Assembly (NCBI GenBank): GCA_023387985.1
Contig: JAEWHC010000009.1
Span: 1,302,001-1,366,000, forward strand
Direction: 5' to 3'
DNA from: Bacteroidota bacterium
GTDB taxonomy: Bacteria > Bacteroidota > Bacteroidia > Chitinophagales > Chitinophagaceae
Length of the DNA stretch: 64,000 nt
A model generated the notes under the pieces. The model saw nothing but the letters and a program-made list of their open reading frames with translations. It had not been told where the DNA came from and ran no database searches. Of the stretch, positions 32,718-41,575 are shown one piece after another. Both the position numbers and the translations under genes were made by a program. How positions within the stretch are numbered: the stretch's first letter is position 1; each line of letters begins with the position of its first letter.

Positions 32718-33953
32718 TTATTCCTTACTGGCTATTTGCAATACCAATTCCTCCGCAATGCGGGTAAGCTGGGCATTAAATCCTTTTTCGCTGTCAAGAA
32801 TGTTTTGCAGAAGCATGGCGATATCGGGTCTTCCAAGATAATTGGCATAAACCCGGAGTGTGCCGTAACTGGAAATTTCGAAATGTTCAACATTTTGAGC
32901 CGCCAGAATTAAGGCAGCATCGCGGGTCATCGTATTCTTACGGGTAGCTTTAATGGCGGCATTGCACATTTTCATAAATCCTTCAACGGTATCGCTTGTT
33001 TTTCCTTTGACGGGTTGCTCTTCAAAAGCTGAAAAAACCTGGTTTAAAATATCCACATGTTTATCCGTTTCTGCCTGGTGCTGTTCGAAGGCTTCAGCGA
33101 GGCGACTGCTGCTTGCAGATTTTGCCAGCTTTGTAAGAATTTTTTTAGACGCGTATTCTGCATGGTGCAGGTCATTCAGCGAATCCATCAGCATGCGTTG
33201 AAACTTGGATTGAGCCGGGCGGCCACGTCGGGCAATTGCACTACCCGCCGGGGATGCTGCTGGTGTTGCTTTGACCGGGCGGCCCCTTCGTTTGGGAATT
33301 GTAGCAACTACTGCAGGGCCTGCCTTTTTAGGACGGCCTCGGCGGCGGGGACTTCCCGGAATTTCCGGAGCGATCGTTTTTTTTGGCCGACCTCGTCTTT
33401 TAGGTGTTGTATGGGATAAGGATTCAGTTTCTTTTTTGGGTCTGCCTGGACCACGTTTTGCTGTTGCTGCCCCTGCTTCACCATGAGTTTTTTTCGGGCG
33501 TCCGGCTCTGCGTTTTATCACAGGCTCCTGCACAGAAGATTCCGTTTTCCTGGGGCGTCCACGTCGTTTCGTTTGCGCGGTAGCTGGTGTATTTGTAATT
33601 TTTTTTGGCCGGCCCGGGCTCCGTTTAACCGTTGGAGTTACAATTGCGGATTCTTGTTTACTTGGTCTTCCTCTTCTTCTCACTTCTGTGGGAATGGCCG
33701 CAATTGCATTTTTACGGGGACGGCCAGGGCCCTGTTTTGCAATTGGTTCTGTTTCGGATTGTTTTGGCCTCCCTCTTTTTTTCGGGTTTGAATCTACTTT
33801 TTTTGTTACTTCTTTTGGAGGTCTCCCCCTTCCTCGTTCTACCGTACTCGTTGATTCACGGATTTCAGAAACAGAACTGGCATCTGTCTTTCTGGGCCTG
33901 CCAGGTCTCTTTTTGATTTCGGTATTAACTGGAATTGTCGCTTTTATGGCCAT
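32718..33953 (-). CDS. Thirteen-AT-hook array fused to a DUF892/YciF ferritin-like domain
   Basis: A 411-aa protein in two parts. Residues 1-248 carry 13 AT-hook cores (GRP at 18, 43, 61, 77, 95, 114, 132, 151, 170, 188, 206, 224 and 244), flanked by K/R and separated by Pro/Ala/Thr/Ser-rich linkers at a very even 18-19 residue period. AT-hooks bind the minor groove of AT-rich DNA. Residues 251-411 are a four-helix ferritin-like domain of the DUF892 (YciE/YciF) type, with candidate metal ligands E266, E295, H299, E356, E359 and E389. I infer a DNA-coating protein that stores or detoxifies metal or oxidants, Dps-like in principle. It is monocistronic. Confidence 0.85.
   Translation of the reverse strand: MAIKATIPVNTEIKKRPGRPRKTDASSVSEIRESTSTVERGRGRPPKEVTKKVDSNPKKRGRPKQSETEPIAKQGPGRPRKNAIAAIPTEVRRRGRPSKQESAIVTPTVKRSPGRPKKITNTPATAQTKRRGRPRKTESSVQEPVIKRRAGRPKKTHGEAGAATAKRGPGRPKKETESLSHTTPKRRGRPKKTIAPEIPGSPRRRGRPKKAGPAVVATIPKRRGRPVKATPAASPAGSAIARRGRPAQSKFQRMLMDSLNDLHHAEYASKKILTKLAKSASSSRLAEAFEQHQAETDKHVDILNQVFSAFEEQPVKGKTSDTVEGFMKMCNAAIKATRKNTMTRDAALILAAQNVEHFEISSYGTLRVYANYLGRPDIAMLLQNILDSEKGFNAQLTRIAEELVLQIASKE
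33210..33911 (-). repeat. Coding repeat: 13 AT-hook units
   Basis: DNA encoding the AT-hook array, with a unit of about 54-57 bp. Repeats are clear at the protein level but degenerate at the DNA level, consistent with old duplication and codon drift rather than recent expansion. Confidence 0.75.
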
Positions 33954-34053
33954 TTTTTTTAATTGAGAATTTAATGAAAACTAAGCCGTTGAATTAACTT
34001 TATGAATTATAAATGTACAAATAAATTTTAGATCAATAACATTTCTACTACTT

Positions 34054-34116
34054 AACGCATAATTGTAAATAATAATTCATCCTGTTATATTAATCAAAGT
34101 TCGATAAACGCATAAT
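34054..34116. repeat. Direct repeat upstream of the AT-hook/DUF892 gene
   Basis: AACGCATAAT occurs at 34054-34063 and 34107-34116, 53 bp apart, about five helical turns, in the AT-rich region upstream of the fusion gene. No TANNTTTG box was found between it and the start, so another sigma or regulator may be involved. Confidence 0.3.
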
Positions 34117-34149
34117 CCTTTAATTTAATTGATGGCAAATGGCGGAATA

Positions 34150-34173
34150 AAAAAAGCCGGGCATCCCCGGCTT
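34150..34173 (-). terminator. Terminator of sucC
   Basis: AAGCCGGG (34154-34161) pairs with CCCGGCTT (34166-34173). On the minus strand it is followed by TTTTTATTCC. Confidence 0.8.
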
Positions 34174-34196
34174 CCTCTAAACTAACGTCAATATAT

Positions 34197-35408
34197 TTAC
34201 GCAACGGCTTTATTTACCAATTCCGCTGCTTCGCTCAGCAATATAGCTGACTGAACTTTCAGCCCACTTTCATCAATCAGTATTTTTGCTTCCTCAGCAT
34301 TTGTTCCTTGCAGCCGAACAATAATCGGGATGTTGATTTCGCCGATAGATTTATAGGCATCTATTACACCTTGGGCAACGCGGTCGCAGCGCACAATTCC
34401 TCCAAAAATGTTAATCAGGATTGCCTTTACCTTTGGATCCTTCAGGATGATCCGGAAGCCTGCTTCTACGGTTTCGGCATTTGCCGTTCCGCCTACATCC
34501 AGAAAGTTGGCAGGCTCGCCGCCACTTAGTTTGATCATATCCATGGTGGCCATGGCCAGGCCGGCACCATTTACCATGCAGCCCACATTGCCGTCAAGCT
34601 TAACAAAATTAAGGTTGTATTGCCCGGCTTCCACCTCGGTTGGATCTTCCTCTGTAATGTCCCTGAGATTTGAAAGATCAGAATGACGCATGAGCGAATT
34701 ATCATCAATGTTCATTTTGCAGTCAACAGCAATTATTTTTTCGTCACTGGTTTTGAAAAGGGGGTTGATTTCGAGCATAGAACAATCGAGTCCGATATAG
34801 GCGTTATAAAGATTGGTAACGAACTTTACACAGTTCTTAAAAGCTTCACCTTTCAAACCAAAATTAAAGGCGATTTTACGTGCCTGGAAAGGCTGAAGTT
34901 TGGCACCAGGATAAACCCAAACCTTGAATATTTTTTCTGGTGTTTTATGCGCCACTTCCTCAATGTCCATGCCCCCTTCGGTACTGTACATAATTACATT
35001 CTGGCCTTTGGCGCGATCCAGTAAGATAGAGAGATAAAATTCTTTTACCGGATTGGGACCAGGATAATAGACATCTTCCGCGATCAGGATTTTATTAACT
35101 TTTTTTCCCTCAGGGCCGGTTTGTTTGGTTACCAGCACATTGCCTAAAATATTCCGCGCAATATTGGTTACATCGTCCAGGCTTTTGGCTATTGCCACTC
35201 CATGTTGCTCGGTACCAGCAATTTTGCCTTTACCGCGTCCGCCGGCATGAATCTGGGATTTGATGACAGCGAAATTGTTGCCGGTTTGGTTTTTGATCAC
35301 GCGGTAAGCTTCTTCAGCATGCATAACGCTTTCCACAGCAATGCCTTCCTGCGTAGGAACATTGTATTTCTTAAGCAGTTCCTTTGCCTGGTATTCATGT
35401 AAATTCAT
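34197..35408 (-). CDS. sucC: Succinate-CoA ligase (ADP-forming) beta subunit
   Basis: A 403-aa beta subunit of succinyl-CoA synthetase. The N-terminal MNLHEYQAKELLKKYNVPT fixes the start at 35408 (three codons inside the longest frame). The ATP-grasp region includes QIHAGGRGKGK and EINPLF; the C-terminal CoA-ligase part has GGTANAETVEAGF and NIFGGIVRCDRVAQG. It works with the alpha subunit (sucD), which is not in this window. A near-consensus TATCTTCG box lies about 70 nt upstream. Confidence 0.96.
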   Translation of the reverse strand: MNLHEYQAKELLKKYNVPTQEGIAVESVMHAEEAYRVIKNQTGNNFAVIKSQIHAGGRGKGKIAGTEQHGVAIAKSLDDVTNIARNILGNVLVTKQTGPEGKKVNKILIAEDVYYPGPNPVKEFYLSILLDRAKGQNVIMYSTEGGMDIEEVAHKTPEKIFKVWVYPGAKLQPFQARKIAFNFGLKGEAFKNCVKFVTNLYNAYIGLDCSMLEINPLFKTSDEKIIAVDCKMNIDDNSLMRHSDLSNLRDITEEDPTEVEAGQYNLNFVKLDGNVGCMVNGAGLAMATMDMIKLSGGEPANFLDVGGTANAETVEAGFRIILKDPKVKAILINIFGGIVRCDRVAQGVIDAYKSIGEINIPIIVRLQGTNAEEAKILIDESGLKVQSAILLSEAAELVNKAVA

Positions 35409-35597
35409 AAAAAACAAATTTTGGTCTTGAAAACAGATGATTTGCAGGGAAATATGCGCCCTGCGAATTCGTGAACTGCGAAGATAAACATCCTTTCATT
35501 ATTCAGCAGTGGTTTCTAAAACATGGGGAACTTCACCCGCCCTGACTTATATTTTTGCCATGTACACAAAAAGATTTTTACAAGATGCTTAAAAAAA

Positions 35598-35627
35598 TTT
35601 GCAGTTGGCAGGAGGTTATTATATTTG
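35598..35627 (+). promoter_or_regulatory. Promoter of the DUF3276 gene
   Basis: TTTG (35598-35601), an 18-nt spacer and TATATTTG (35620-35627) match the full consensus. The box is 40 nt before the ATG. Confidence 0.75.
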
Positions 35628-35667
35628 TTCGAATAACAGTTTTATCATTCAATAAAATCTACCGACT

Positions 35668-36117
35668 GTGGCGTACGATAACAGCGACAAAAAATTGGAT
35701 AGTGTTTACAGCAAAAGGATTAAAGCCGGTAAAAGGAGAACTTATTTTTTTGATGTTCGTTCAACCCGCGGCAACGACTATTTCCTGACAATCACAGAAA
35801 GCCGTAAGCGATTTAATGATGACGGATACGACCGTCATAAGATCTTCTTGTACAAGGAGGATTTCAACAAGTTTATGGGAGGCCTTGAAGAGGCAGTGAA
35901 TTATGTCAAAACAGAGCTGTTGCCTGATTTTGATTTCGATGCTTTCCGCCATGATGAATTTGAAGATGAAATTCAGCAGCCTTCAGCCGAAACATCGCAA
36001 ACTATTGTGAACAAACCGGCCACAGCGGCGCCTGCTGCTGAAGCTGAACCTGATCAGGTAGAAGACGCCGAAGCAACCCGCCCTGGAACTGACCTTGGCG
36101 AGGTGGATAAATGGTAA
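35668..36117 (+). CDS. DUF3276/PUR-alpha-like nucleic-acid-binding protein
   Basis: A 149-aa protein. Residues about 10-90 match DUF3276, a Bacteroidota domain related to PUR-alpha: VYSKRIKAGKRRTYFFDVRSTRGNDYFLTITESRKRF and HKIFLYKEDFNKFMGGLEEAVNYV. The rest is acidic and Ala/Pro/Glu-rich (about 95-149), probably disordered. PUR domains bind single-stranded nucleic acid. It has a full-consensus promoter and seems to be expressed alone. Confidence 0.88.
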   Translation: MAYDNSDKKLDSVYSKRIKAGKRRTYFFDVRSTRGNDYFLTITESRKRFNDDGYDRHKIFLYKEDFNKFMGGLEEAVNYVKTELLPDFDFDAFRHDEFEDEIQQPSAETSQTIVNKPATAAPAAEAEPDQVEDAEATRPGTDLGEVDKW

Positions 36118-36140
36118 CCTGGCGGTTTAATCCTGAAGGA

Positions 36141-36551
36141 TCAGGGAAAATAGGGTTTTAAGACTTTGGCCAATTCATCAGGTATGGGAATTGGCTTTTT
36201 TGTTTTTACATCTACAAAATATAACGTGATCGCACTGCGGCTGCACAAATCCCCTTTTTCATTGTAAATCTCTCCATGAAATGTCATTTTTGCACCGGAA
36301 GGATTTTCCCTGAGGATGGTATGCACAGTAATGATCTCGTCGTAAACTATGGGTTTCTTATAATAAATATCCATATGACTTACCGGCATGATCACGCCCA
36401 TAGATTCTAGCTCTTTATAGGTAAATCCCAATAGCCGTGTAGCTTCCGTTCTTCCAATTTCAAAAAATTGTGCATAATTCCCATAATAAACTACCCCCAT
36501 CTGGTCAGTTAGTGCGTAATGGATCCGGATGGTGGTCTGGCCATGAAACAT
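36141..36551 (-). CDS. Hot-dog acyl-CoA thioesterase (YbgC/4HBT-like)
   Basis: A 136-aa hot-dog fold protein. The N-terminal ALTDQMGVVYYGNYAQFFEIGRTEA motif holds the catalytic Asp and the Y-x-N-Y helix typical of YbgC-like and 4-hydroxybenzoyl-CoA thioesterases. It hydrolyses acyl-CoA thioesters; the substrate cannot be read from the sequence. No Tol-Pal genes are near. It ends close to the DUF3276 gene (convergent). Confidence 0.88.
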   Translation of the reverse strand: MFHGQTTIRIHYALTDQMGVVYYGNYAQFFEIGRTEATRLLGFTYKELESMGVIMPVSHMDIYYKKPIVYDEIITVHTILRENPSGAKMTFHGEIYNEKGDLCSRSAITLYFVDVKTKKPIPIPDELAKVLKPYFP

Positions 36552-36768
36552 AAATTAAGATTTGCCTGCAATAATAATCATCTCAGTCGATTTTGCACCA
36601 GATTTTCATGCTGTTGACGATAGATTCGGTGATTCCCCGACCTTTCTATTGATTGCTTATGCAACTGATTGATTTACCCGGACCTCATTCGGCAGCGTAA
36701 AGTATTTCCACCAATTATATTTTCTGCGTTTATATTTAGTTATGGTCTTTTACCAAACCAATCCCTTT

Positions 36769-37164
36769 ATGAAAATTCTCCTTCAATTTTTTGCAGTAAT
36801 TATTTTATCCGGCTGCGGCTTAAGGCCAGTGAAGCTGGAGCCAGAAATCACGAAAGCCTTTAAACAATACTGGTTTGTGATGCTTACGAAAGGAGTAAAT
36901 CGTGATGCCATAACGGATAGCGTAGAAATCAGCCGTATTCAGGCCGGCCATATGGCCCACATGAAAAAAATGGCTGAAGATAAAAAGCTGGTTATGGCCG
37001 GGCCTTTTGGTGATGACGGCAACTGGCGCGGTATTTTTATTTTTGACGTAAAGATCAGGGAGGAAGTGGTCGATTTATTGAAACAGGATCCTGCCATTGC
37101 GTCCGGCAGGCTGGATTATGAGATCCATCCCTGGTGGTCTGAAAGCGGCACTGTGTTGCCTTAG
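36769..37164 (+). CDS. YciI-like lipoprotein
   Basis: A 131-aa protein. A lipoprotein signal (IILSGC, Cys16) is followed by a YciI/YCII-type ferredoxin-like domain: YWFVMLTKGVNRDA, HMAHMKKMAEDKKLVMAGPFGDDGNWRGIFIFDV. The start at 36769 is chosen since the ATG lies just before the hydrophobic signal; a longer frame adds nine hydrophilic residues. Domain function is unknown (possible dehydrogenase-like or small-ligand role). The last 4 nt overlap the convergent aminotransferase stop. Confidence 0.75.
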   Translation: MKILLQFFAVIILSGCGLRPVKLEPEITKAFKQYWFVMLTKGVNRDAITDSVEISRIQAGHMAHMKKMAEDKKLVMAGPFGDDGNWRGIFIFDVKIREEVVDLLKQDPAIASGRLDYEIHPWWSESGTVLP

Positions 37165-38003
37165 TGGACAGGGTTGCTTTCCAAATCCGCCAATATTTTT
37201 CTAAGCTGCAAGGTTACCGGCCCGGGAATTCCATCGCCTATGGTTTGCTCATTAATGCGGGTAACCGGGAAAACAGATTTTGAAGTGCTGGTGATAAACA
37301 CTTCACGGGCTTCAAGCAATTCCTTAGTTGAAAAAGCACGTATTTCCACAGGCAATATCCGGGCAGCTGCCTGCATTGTGTTTTCCCGGGTGATGCCTTC
37401 CAGTACATTATCCCCGGGAGTAAGTAAACTTCCTGATTTATTCAAAATAAAAATGTTCGCCCTCGGGCATTCATACACCTGGTCATTGAAAACATAAAGG
37501 CAATCGTCAAATTCCTTTTCTTTCAAAACCGGTTGCATCCATACGCCCATTTCATAATTGATGGTTTTGGCTTTTCCAAAAGGTCGAAAGTAATCCACCA
37601 ACATTAGTGACATTCCTTTTTCAAGTTTGCCAGGTGGCAGGGCAGTAAAAGGATGGTAACTTACAATGCATTCGGGAAGGCCAACGCTATACCCGTCTGA
37701 GCCCGCTCCTCCGGTTAGCAATAGCCGGATGGCCCCAACAGTTACCTGGTTTTCAACAATGATGCTTTGGACAGCCTCGCGTATCTCCATATTATTATAA
37801 TGGATGGGAATTCGCATAATGCCTGCAGAATTTCTGAAGCGCTTCAGGTGTTTGTCGAAATAGAGGGGTACGCCATTGGTGATTTTGAAAAAATCGAATA
37901 TTCCATATCCCCGGGTTACAGAAATATCTTCTGCAGAAACAACAGCTTCTGAAGGGTCTGAGATTTTTCCATTTTTCCAATATTTCTTTTGTGGGATCAT
38001 CAT
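37161..38003 (-). CDS. Class IV PLP aminotransferase
   Basis: A 280-aa fold-type IV PLP enzyme related to branched-chain aminotransferase, D-amino-acid transaminase and aminodeoxychorismate lyase. RGYGIFDFFKI (about 32-42) is the cofactor/substrate region. The PLP lysine is in GKAKTINYEMG (about 146-156). YECPRANIFIL and TSKSVFPVTRI are the usual E and phosphate-binding segments. Which activity it has cannot be decided; the length and motifs are consistent with IlvE- or PabC-like enzymes. Confidence 0.85.
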   Translation of the reverse strand: MMIPQKKYWKNGKISDPSEAVVSAEDISVTRGYGIFDFFKITNGVPLYFDKHLKRFRNSAGIMRIPIHYNNMEIREAVQSIIVENQVTVGAIRLLLTGGAGSDGYSVGLPECIVSYHPFTALPPGKLEKGMSLMLVDYFRPFGKAKTINYEMGVWMQPVLKEKEFDDCLYVFNDQVYECPRANIFILNKSGSLLTPGDNVLEGITRENTMQAAARILPVEIRAFSTKELLEAREVFITSTSKSVFPVTRINEQTIGDGIPGPVTLQLRKILADLESNPVH

Positions 38004-38097
38004 AGAACTAAATTACTCGTTTGATGAAGGGTTTCATCAAATTGATTTTAAAAGGTTAGAAAATATAATCTACCTTTTTTGTGATACCCGCGGGAAA

Positions 38098-38133
38098 CAA
38101 AAAAAGCCCGAGGAGCTTAACCTGCAGGCTTTC
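38098..38133 (-). terminator. Terminator of the 135-aa membrane-protein gene
   Basis: On the minus strand AAAGCC and GGCTTT arms (38132-38127, 38108-38103), extended imperfectly by CTGCAGG/CCTCG, are followed by seven T. Confidence 0.6.
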
Positions 38134-38153
38134 CTTCATGAATGAGCTGGCTA

Positions 38154-38561
38154 TTAAGGATCTATAATCGCAAATATTATCCCTGCGATAATTCCCTGGC
38201 ATATGCCATAGAATAACCACAATCCAACCATAGTGGCACTTACACTGAGAATACTATAATTAATAAGCATAGCAGGCAAAATGGCTACGAGGCCGTAAAC
38301 GAGGCCAAGCTCAATACCGCGCATAATCTTATTTCCACTAAAATGGCTTTTAAAACGATTCCAGAACCAGGCAAGTGCAAATGCAACTACAACAGCTTGT
38401 GCATAGTAAAAAACTGCAAAGGTTCCACCCATTCTGAATCCAGGTCCAAAATACTCTTCTGCGACTCCCGGGAAAACCGTGGGCATCAAAAAGAGCGCAA
38501 GAAACGCGAATACAAGTAGGGCTACAGCTGCGATTAGGCCGGCAACGAGATGTTTTTTCAT
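38154..38561 (-). CDS. Small four-TM membrane protein under a Crp/Fnr-like promoter
   Basis: A 135-aa protein with about four membrane helices (5-27, 47-66, 84-104, 109-131) and few charges. I recognise no family. It is read from a promoter with a TAGCTTTG box and a perfect palindrome at the position of a class II activator, and ends in its own terminator, so it is a well-isolated regulated gene. It is downstream of gcvP on the same strand. A role in low-oxygen or stress physiology is only a guess from the palindrome. Confidence 0.65.
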   Translation of the reverse strand: MKKHLVAGLIAAVALLVFAFLALFLMPTVFPGVAEEYFGPGFRMGGTFAVFYYAQAVVVAFALAWFWNRFKSHFSGNKIMRGIELGLVYGLVAILPAMLINYSILSVSATMVGLWLFYGICQGIIAGIIFAIIDP

Positions 38562-38575
38562 ATTTAAAGTTTTAA

Positions 38576-38619
38576 CAAAGCTAATTGCAACATTACCACT
38601 ATCCCATGACTTAAGTCAT
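38576..38619 (-). promoter_or_regulatory. Crp/Fnr-type activator-dependent promoter
   Basis: TAGCTTTG on the minus strand (38583-38576) is a -7 box, and ATGACTTAAGTCAT (38606-38619) is a perfect 14-bp palindrome centred about 43 bp upstream of the expected start. The half-site TGAC...GTCA and position fit a class II Crp/Fnr-family activator; no -33 TTTG is present. Confidence 0.5.
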
Positions 38620-38642
38620 TTTTAGACGTAATTTTTTTTTAA

Positions 38643-41513
38643 TCATGCATAAGAAGCTGTCGGTTCGCAGGCACAAATTAAATTCCGGTCGCCATAAGTA
38701 TTATTTAAACGGCTTACGGAAGGCCAGAATTTTGACTTTTGAACATAGGGCAATGGAAAAGCCGCTGTCTCACGGGAATAGGGTCTGTCCCAAGCATCCG
38801 CAATTACGGATTGTTGAGTATGAGGAGCGTTTTTCAGAGGGTTATTAACTTTATCCATTTTCCCGTTTTCAACCAGTTCAATTTCCTTTCGGATATGCAG
38901 CATGGCATCACAAAAACGGTCCAGTTCAGCTTTGTCCTCACTTTCAGTGGGTTCAATCATCATAGTTCCCGGTACCGGAAAACTCAATGTTGGAGCGTGA
39001 AATCCGTAATCCATCAGGCGTTTGGCCACATCTTCTGCTTCCACACCGGCGCTGGCTTTAAATGGACGTAAATCAACAATGAATTCATGCGCACAGGTTC
39101 CGTTATCACCGGTATACAATACGGGATATGCTTGCTCCAGTCTTGCCCGCATATAGTTGGCGTTAAGTATCGCAAATTGCGTCGATTTAGTAAGGCCGTC
39201 TTCGCCAAGTAAACGGATATAGGAATAACTGATCAATAATATGGAGGCCGATCCAAAAGGCGCCGCGCTTACAGCACGCATATCCCCATTGTGAGATTGC
39301 AGCTCATCCATAGGCAGATCCATAAAATCCGCTTTTAGGTGAGCTTTCATGCAAATGGGACCCATGCCCGGGCCGCCGCCACCATGTGGAATAGCAAAAG
39401 TTTTATGCAGATTGAGGTGACATACATCGGCACCGATATTGGCAGGTGAAGTAAGGCCCACCTGTGCGTTCATATTGGCTCCATCCATATACACCTGCCC
39501 GCCATGTTCGTGCACAATGTCACAAATACGCTTAATGCTTTCTTCAAAAATTCCATATGTGCTGGGGTAGGTGATCATTGTGCCGGCCAGGTTCGCACTG
39601 TGCTCTTTGGCCTTGGCTTCAAAATCATCTACATCAATATATCCGTTTTCAGTAGATTTCACCACAACAACTTTCATTCCGGCCATTACCGCACTTGCCG
39701 GATTGGTACCGTGAGCACTGATAGGAATGAGTATAATGTTGCGGTTGTTTTCGCCTCTTTTTTCCAAATAATTTCGGATAGCGATCAATCCGGAAAACTC
39801 ACCTTGTGCCCCGCTGTTTGGCTGTAGCCAGGTATAGTCAAAGCCGGTAATTGTAGCGAGGTATTGACTAAGTCCTTCCATCATCTCGCGGTAGCCGCCA
39901 ACCTGCGCTTTGGGAGCAAAGGGATGCATACGGCTCCAATGGTTCCATGTAAGTGGAATCATTTGGGTAGCGGCATTCAGCTTCATAGTACAACTGCCCA
40001 GGCTGATCATGCTGGTGTTTAACGAGAGGTCTTTATTTTCGAGAGATTTCATATATCGCATCATCTGCGATTCGCTGTGCCAGGTGTTGAAAACCGGATG
40101 CGTCATGAAATCCGTCTGCCGGTGAAAATATTCTGGTATGTCCAGCCTGAATTCCGTGTTGAAATCTGGCGAGCTGACCTTTGCAGAACCTGATTCGGCG
40201 AAAATAGAGAGAATCTTTTCAATGTCCTCCGGCATCGTGGTTTCATCCAGCGAAATGCCGATATGGCCATCGTTGGGATACCAGAAATTGATCATCCTGG
40301 CTTCGGCTTTTTCCCGGATGCTACCTGCATTTTCACTTTTGACCCAAATGGTGTCGAAGAAATGTTCATGTTTCAAACTGTAACCCCCAGCTTTCAGTCC
40401 TTCTGCGAGTTTGGTAGCCAGAAAGTGTACACGTTGCGCAATTTCTTTCAAGCCTTCAGGCCCATGGTACACGGCATACATTGCGGCCATATTGGCCAAC
40501 AGCGCCTGGGCGGTGCAAATATTGCTTGTTGCCTTTTCGCGCTTAATGTGCTGCTCACGGGTTTGAAGCGCCATACGTAAAGCCCGTTCACCGGTGGCAT
40601 CAATGCTGATGCCAATAATACGTCCGGGAATCAAACGTTTGTATTCTTCTTTTGTAGCAAAAAAACCCGCATGCGGGCCACCATATCCAAGCGGAACCCC
40701 GAAGCGCTGGCTGTTGCCGAGTGCAACATCGGCTCCGAGTTCTCCAGGGCTTTTTAGAATGGATAAAGCCAAGAGGTCGGTGGCCAATGCGGATAGAATG
40801 CCTTTGATCCGTGCGTCTTCGAGGAATGCGGTAATATCTTCAAGTGATCCTTCCGCATCGGGATATTGAAGTAAAAGACCAAAATAAGAATCATCAAGCT
40901 CTGTAGATCTGAAGTCGCCGGTTACAACTTCCACACCAATGGTATGTGCCCTTGTTAGGATAACGTTAAGGGTCTGGCGGAAGACTTTATCATCCACAAA
41001 GAATCTATTACAATGCTCTTTGCCTTTAGGCATAGCGGCCAGGAACATGCTCATGGCTTCTGCAGCGCCCGTGGCTTCATCAAGCAGGCTGGCATTGGCA
41101 ATGGGCAAACCCGTAAGATCGCTTACTACTGTCTGGAAATTGAGCAGGCTTTCGAGGCGCCCCTGGCTGATTTCCGCCTGGTACGGAGTATATTGTGTGT
41201 ACCAGCCCGGATTTTCAAATAAATTCCGGAGGATAACGCTGGGAGTAATGGTATCATAATATCCCTGGCCGATATAATTTTTAAAAATCTTGTTTTTCAG
41301 GCTCAGATCTTTGAGGTGTTCCAACACTGCAGTTTCACTCATAGGAGCCGGCAAATCAAGAGGTTGCTTCAGCCGGATCCCTTTGGGAATGGTTTTGTCG
41401 ATCAGGTCGTCAATGCTTTCGTAGCCGGATTGCATCAGCATTTCATCGCGATCATTCAGGCTGCCAATGTGTCTTTTCTGGAAGGAAAGGTTTTGTGATT
41501 CAAAAAAATTCAT
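38643..41513 (-). CDS. gcvP: Glycine dehydrogenase (decarboxylating), P-protein
   Basis: A PLP enzyme of about 956 aa in one chain (fused P1-P2) of the glycine cleavage system. N-terminal FFESQNLSFQKRHIGSLNDRDEML; P1 region YTQYTPYQAEISQGRLESLLNFQT; P2 region GSCTMKLNAATQM; PLP lysine in HLNLHKTFAIPHGGGGPG near residue 700; EPTESEDKAELDRFCDAM near the end. With GcvH, GcvT and Lpd (not in this window) it converts glycine to CO2, ammonia and methylene-THF. The ATG could be at 41519 instead (two extra residues). Confidence 0.96.
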   Translation of the reverse strand: MNFFESQNLSFQKRHIGSLNDRDEMLMQSGYESIDDLIDKTIPKGIRLKQPLDLPAPMSETAVLEHLKDLSLKNKIFKNYIGQGYYDTITPSVILRNLFENPGWYTQYTPYQAEISQGRLESLLNFQTVVSDLTGLPIANASLLDEATGAAEAMSMFLAAMPKGKEHCNRFFVDDKVFRQTLNVILTRAHTIGVEVVTGDFRSTELDDSYFGLLLQYPDAEGSLEDITAFLEDARIKGILSALATDLLALSILKSPGELGADVALGNSQRFGVPLGYGGPHAGFFATKEEYKRLIPGRIIGISIDATGERALRMALQTREQHIKREKATSNICTAQALLANMAAMYAVYHGPEGLKEIAQRVHFLATKLAEGLKAGGYSLKHEHFFDTIWVKSENAGSIREKAEARMINFWYPNDGHIGISLDETTMPEDIEKILSIFAESGSAKVSSPDFNTEFRLDIPEYFHRQTDFMTHPVFNTWHSESQMMRYMKSLENKDLSLNTSMISLGSCTMKLNAATQMIPLTWNHWSRMHPFAPKAQVGGYREMMEGLSQYLATITGFDYTWLQPNSGAQGEFSGLIAIRNYLEKRGENNRNIILIPISAHGTNPASAVMAGMKVVVVKSTENGYIDVDDFEAKAKEHSANLAGTMITYPSTYGIFEESIKRICDIVHEHGGQVYMDGANMNAQVGLTSPANIGADVCHLNLHKTFAIPHGGGGPGMGPICMKAHLKADFMDLPMDELQSHNGDMRAVSAAPFGSASILLISYSYIRLLGEDGLTKSTQFAILNANYMRARLEQAYPVLYTGDNGTCAHEFIVDLRPFKASAGVEAEDVAKRLMDYGFHAPTLSFPVPGTMMIEPTESEDKAELDRFCDAMLHIRKEIELVENGKMDKVNNPLKNAPHTQQSVIADAWDRPYSRETAAFPLPYVQKSKFWPSVSRLNNTYGDRNLICACEPTASYA

Positions 41514-41575
41514 AGTCATTAATTTTGGGCAAGCTTTTTAAGGCACTATACTTTTGAACCTGTTTAAAGGTTGCG

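Noticed and set aside
33210..33911. Periodic DNA that could be taken for a CRISPR array or tandem satellite
   Set aside because: The period of about 54-57 bp comes from coding repeats (AT-hooks) and units differ at most third positions; there are no constant repeats with unique spacers.
41520..41575. Glycine riboswitch before gcvP
   Set aside because: The leader is too short (about 55 nt) and shows no tandem aptamer features.
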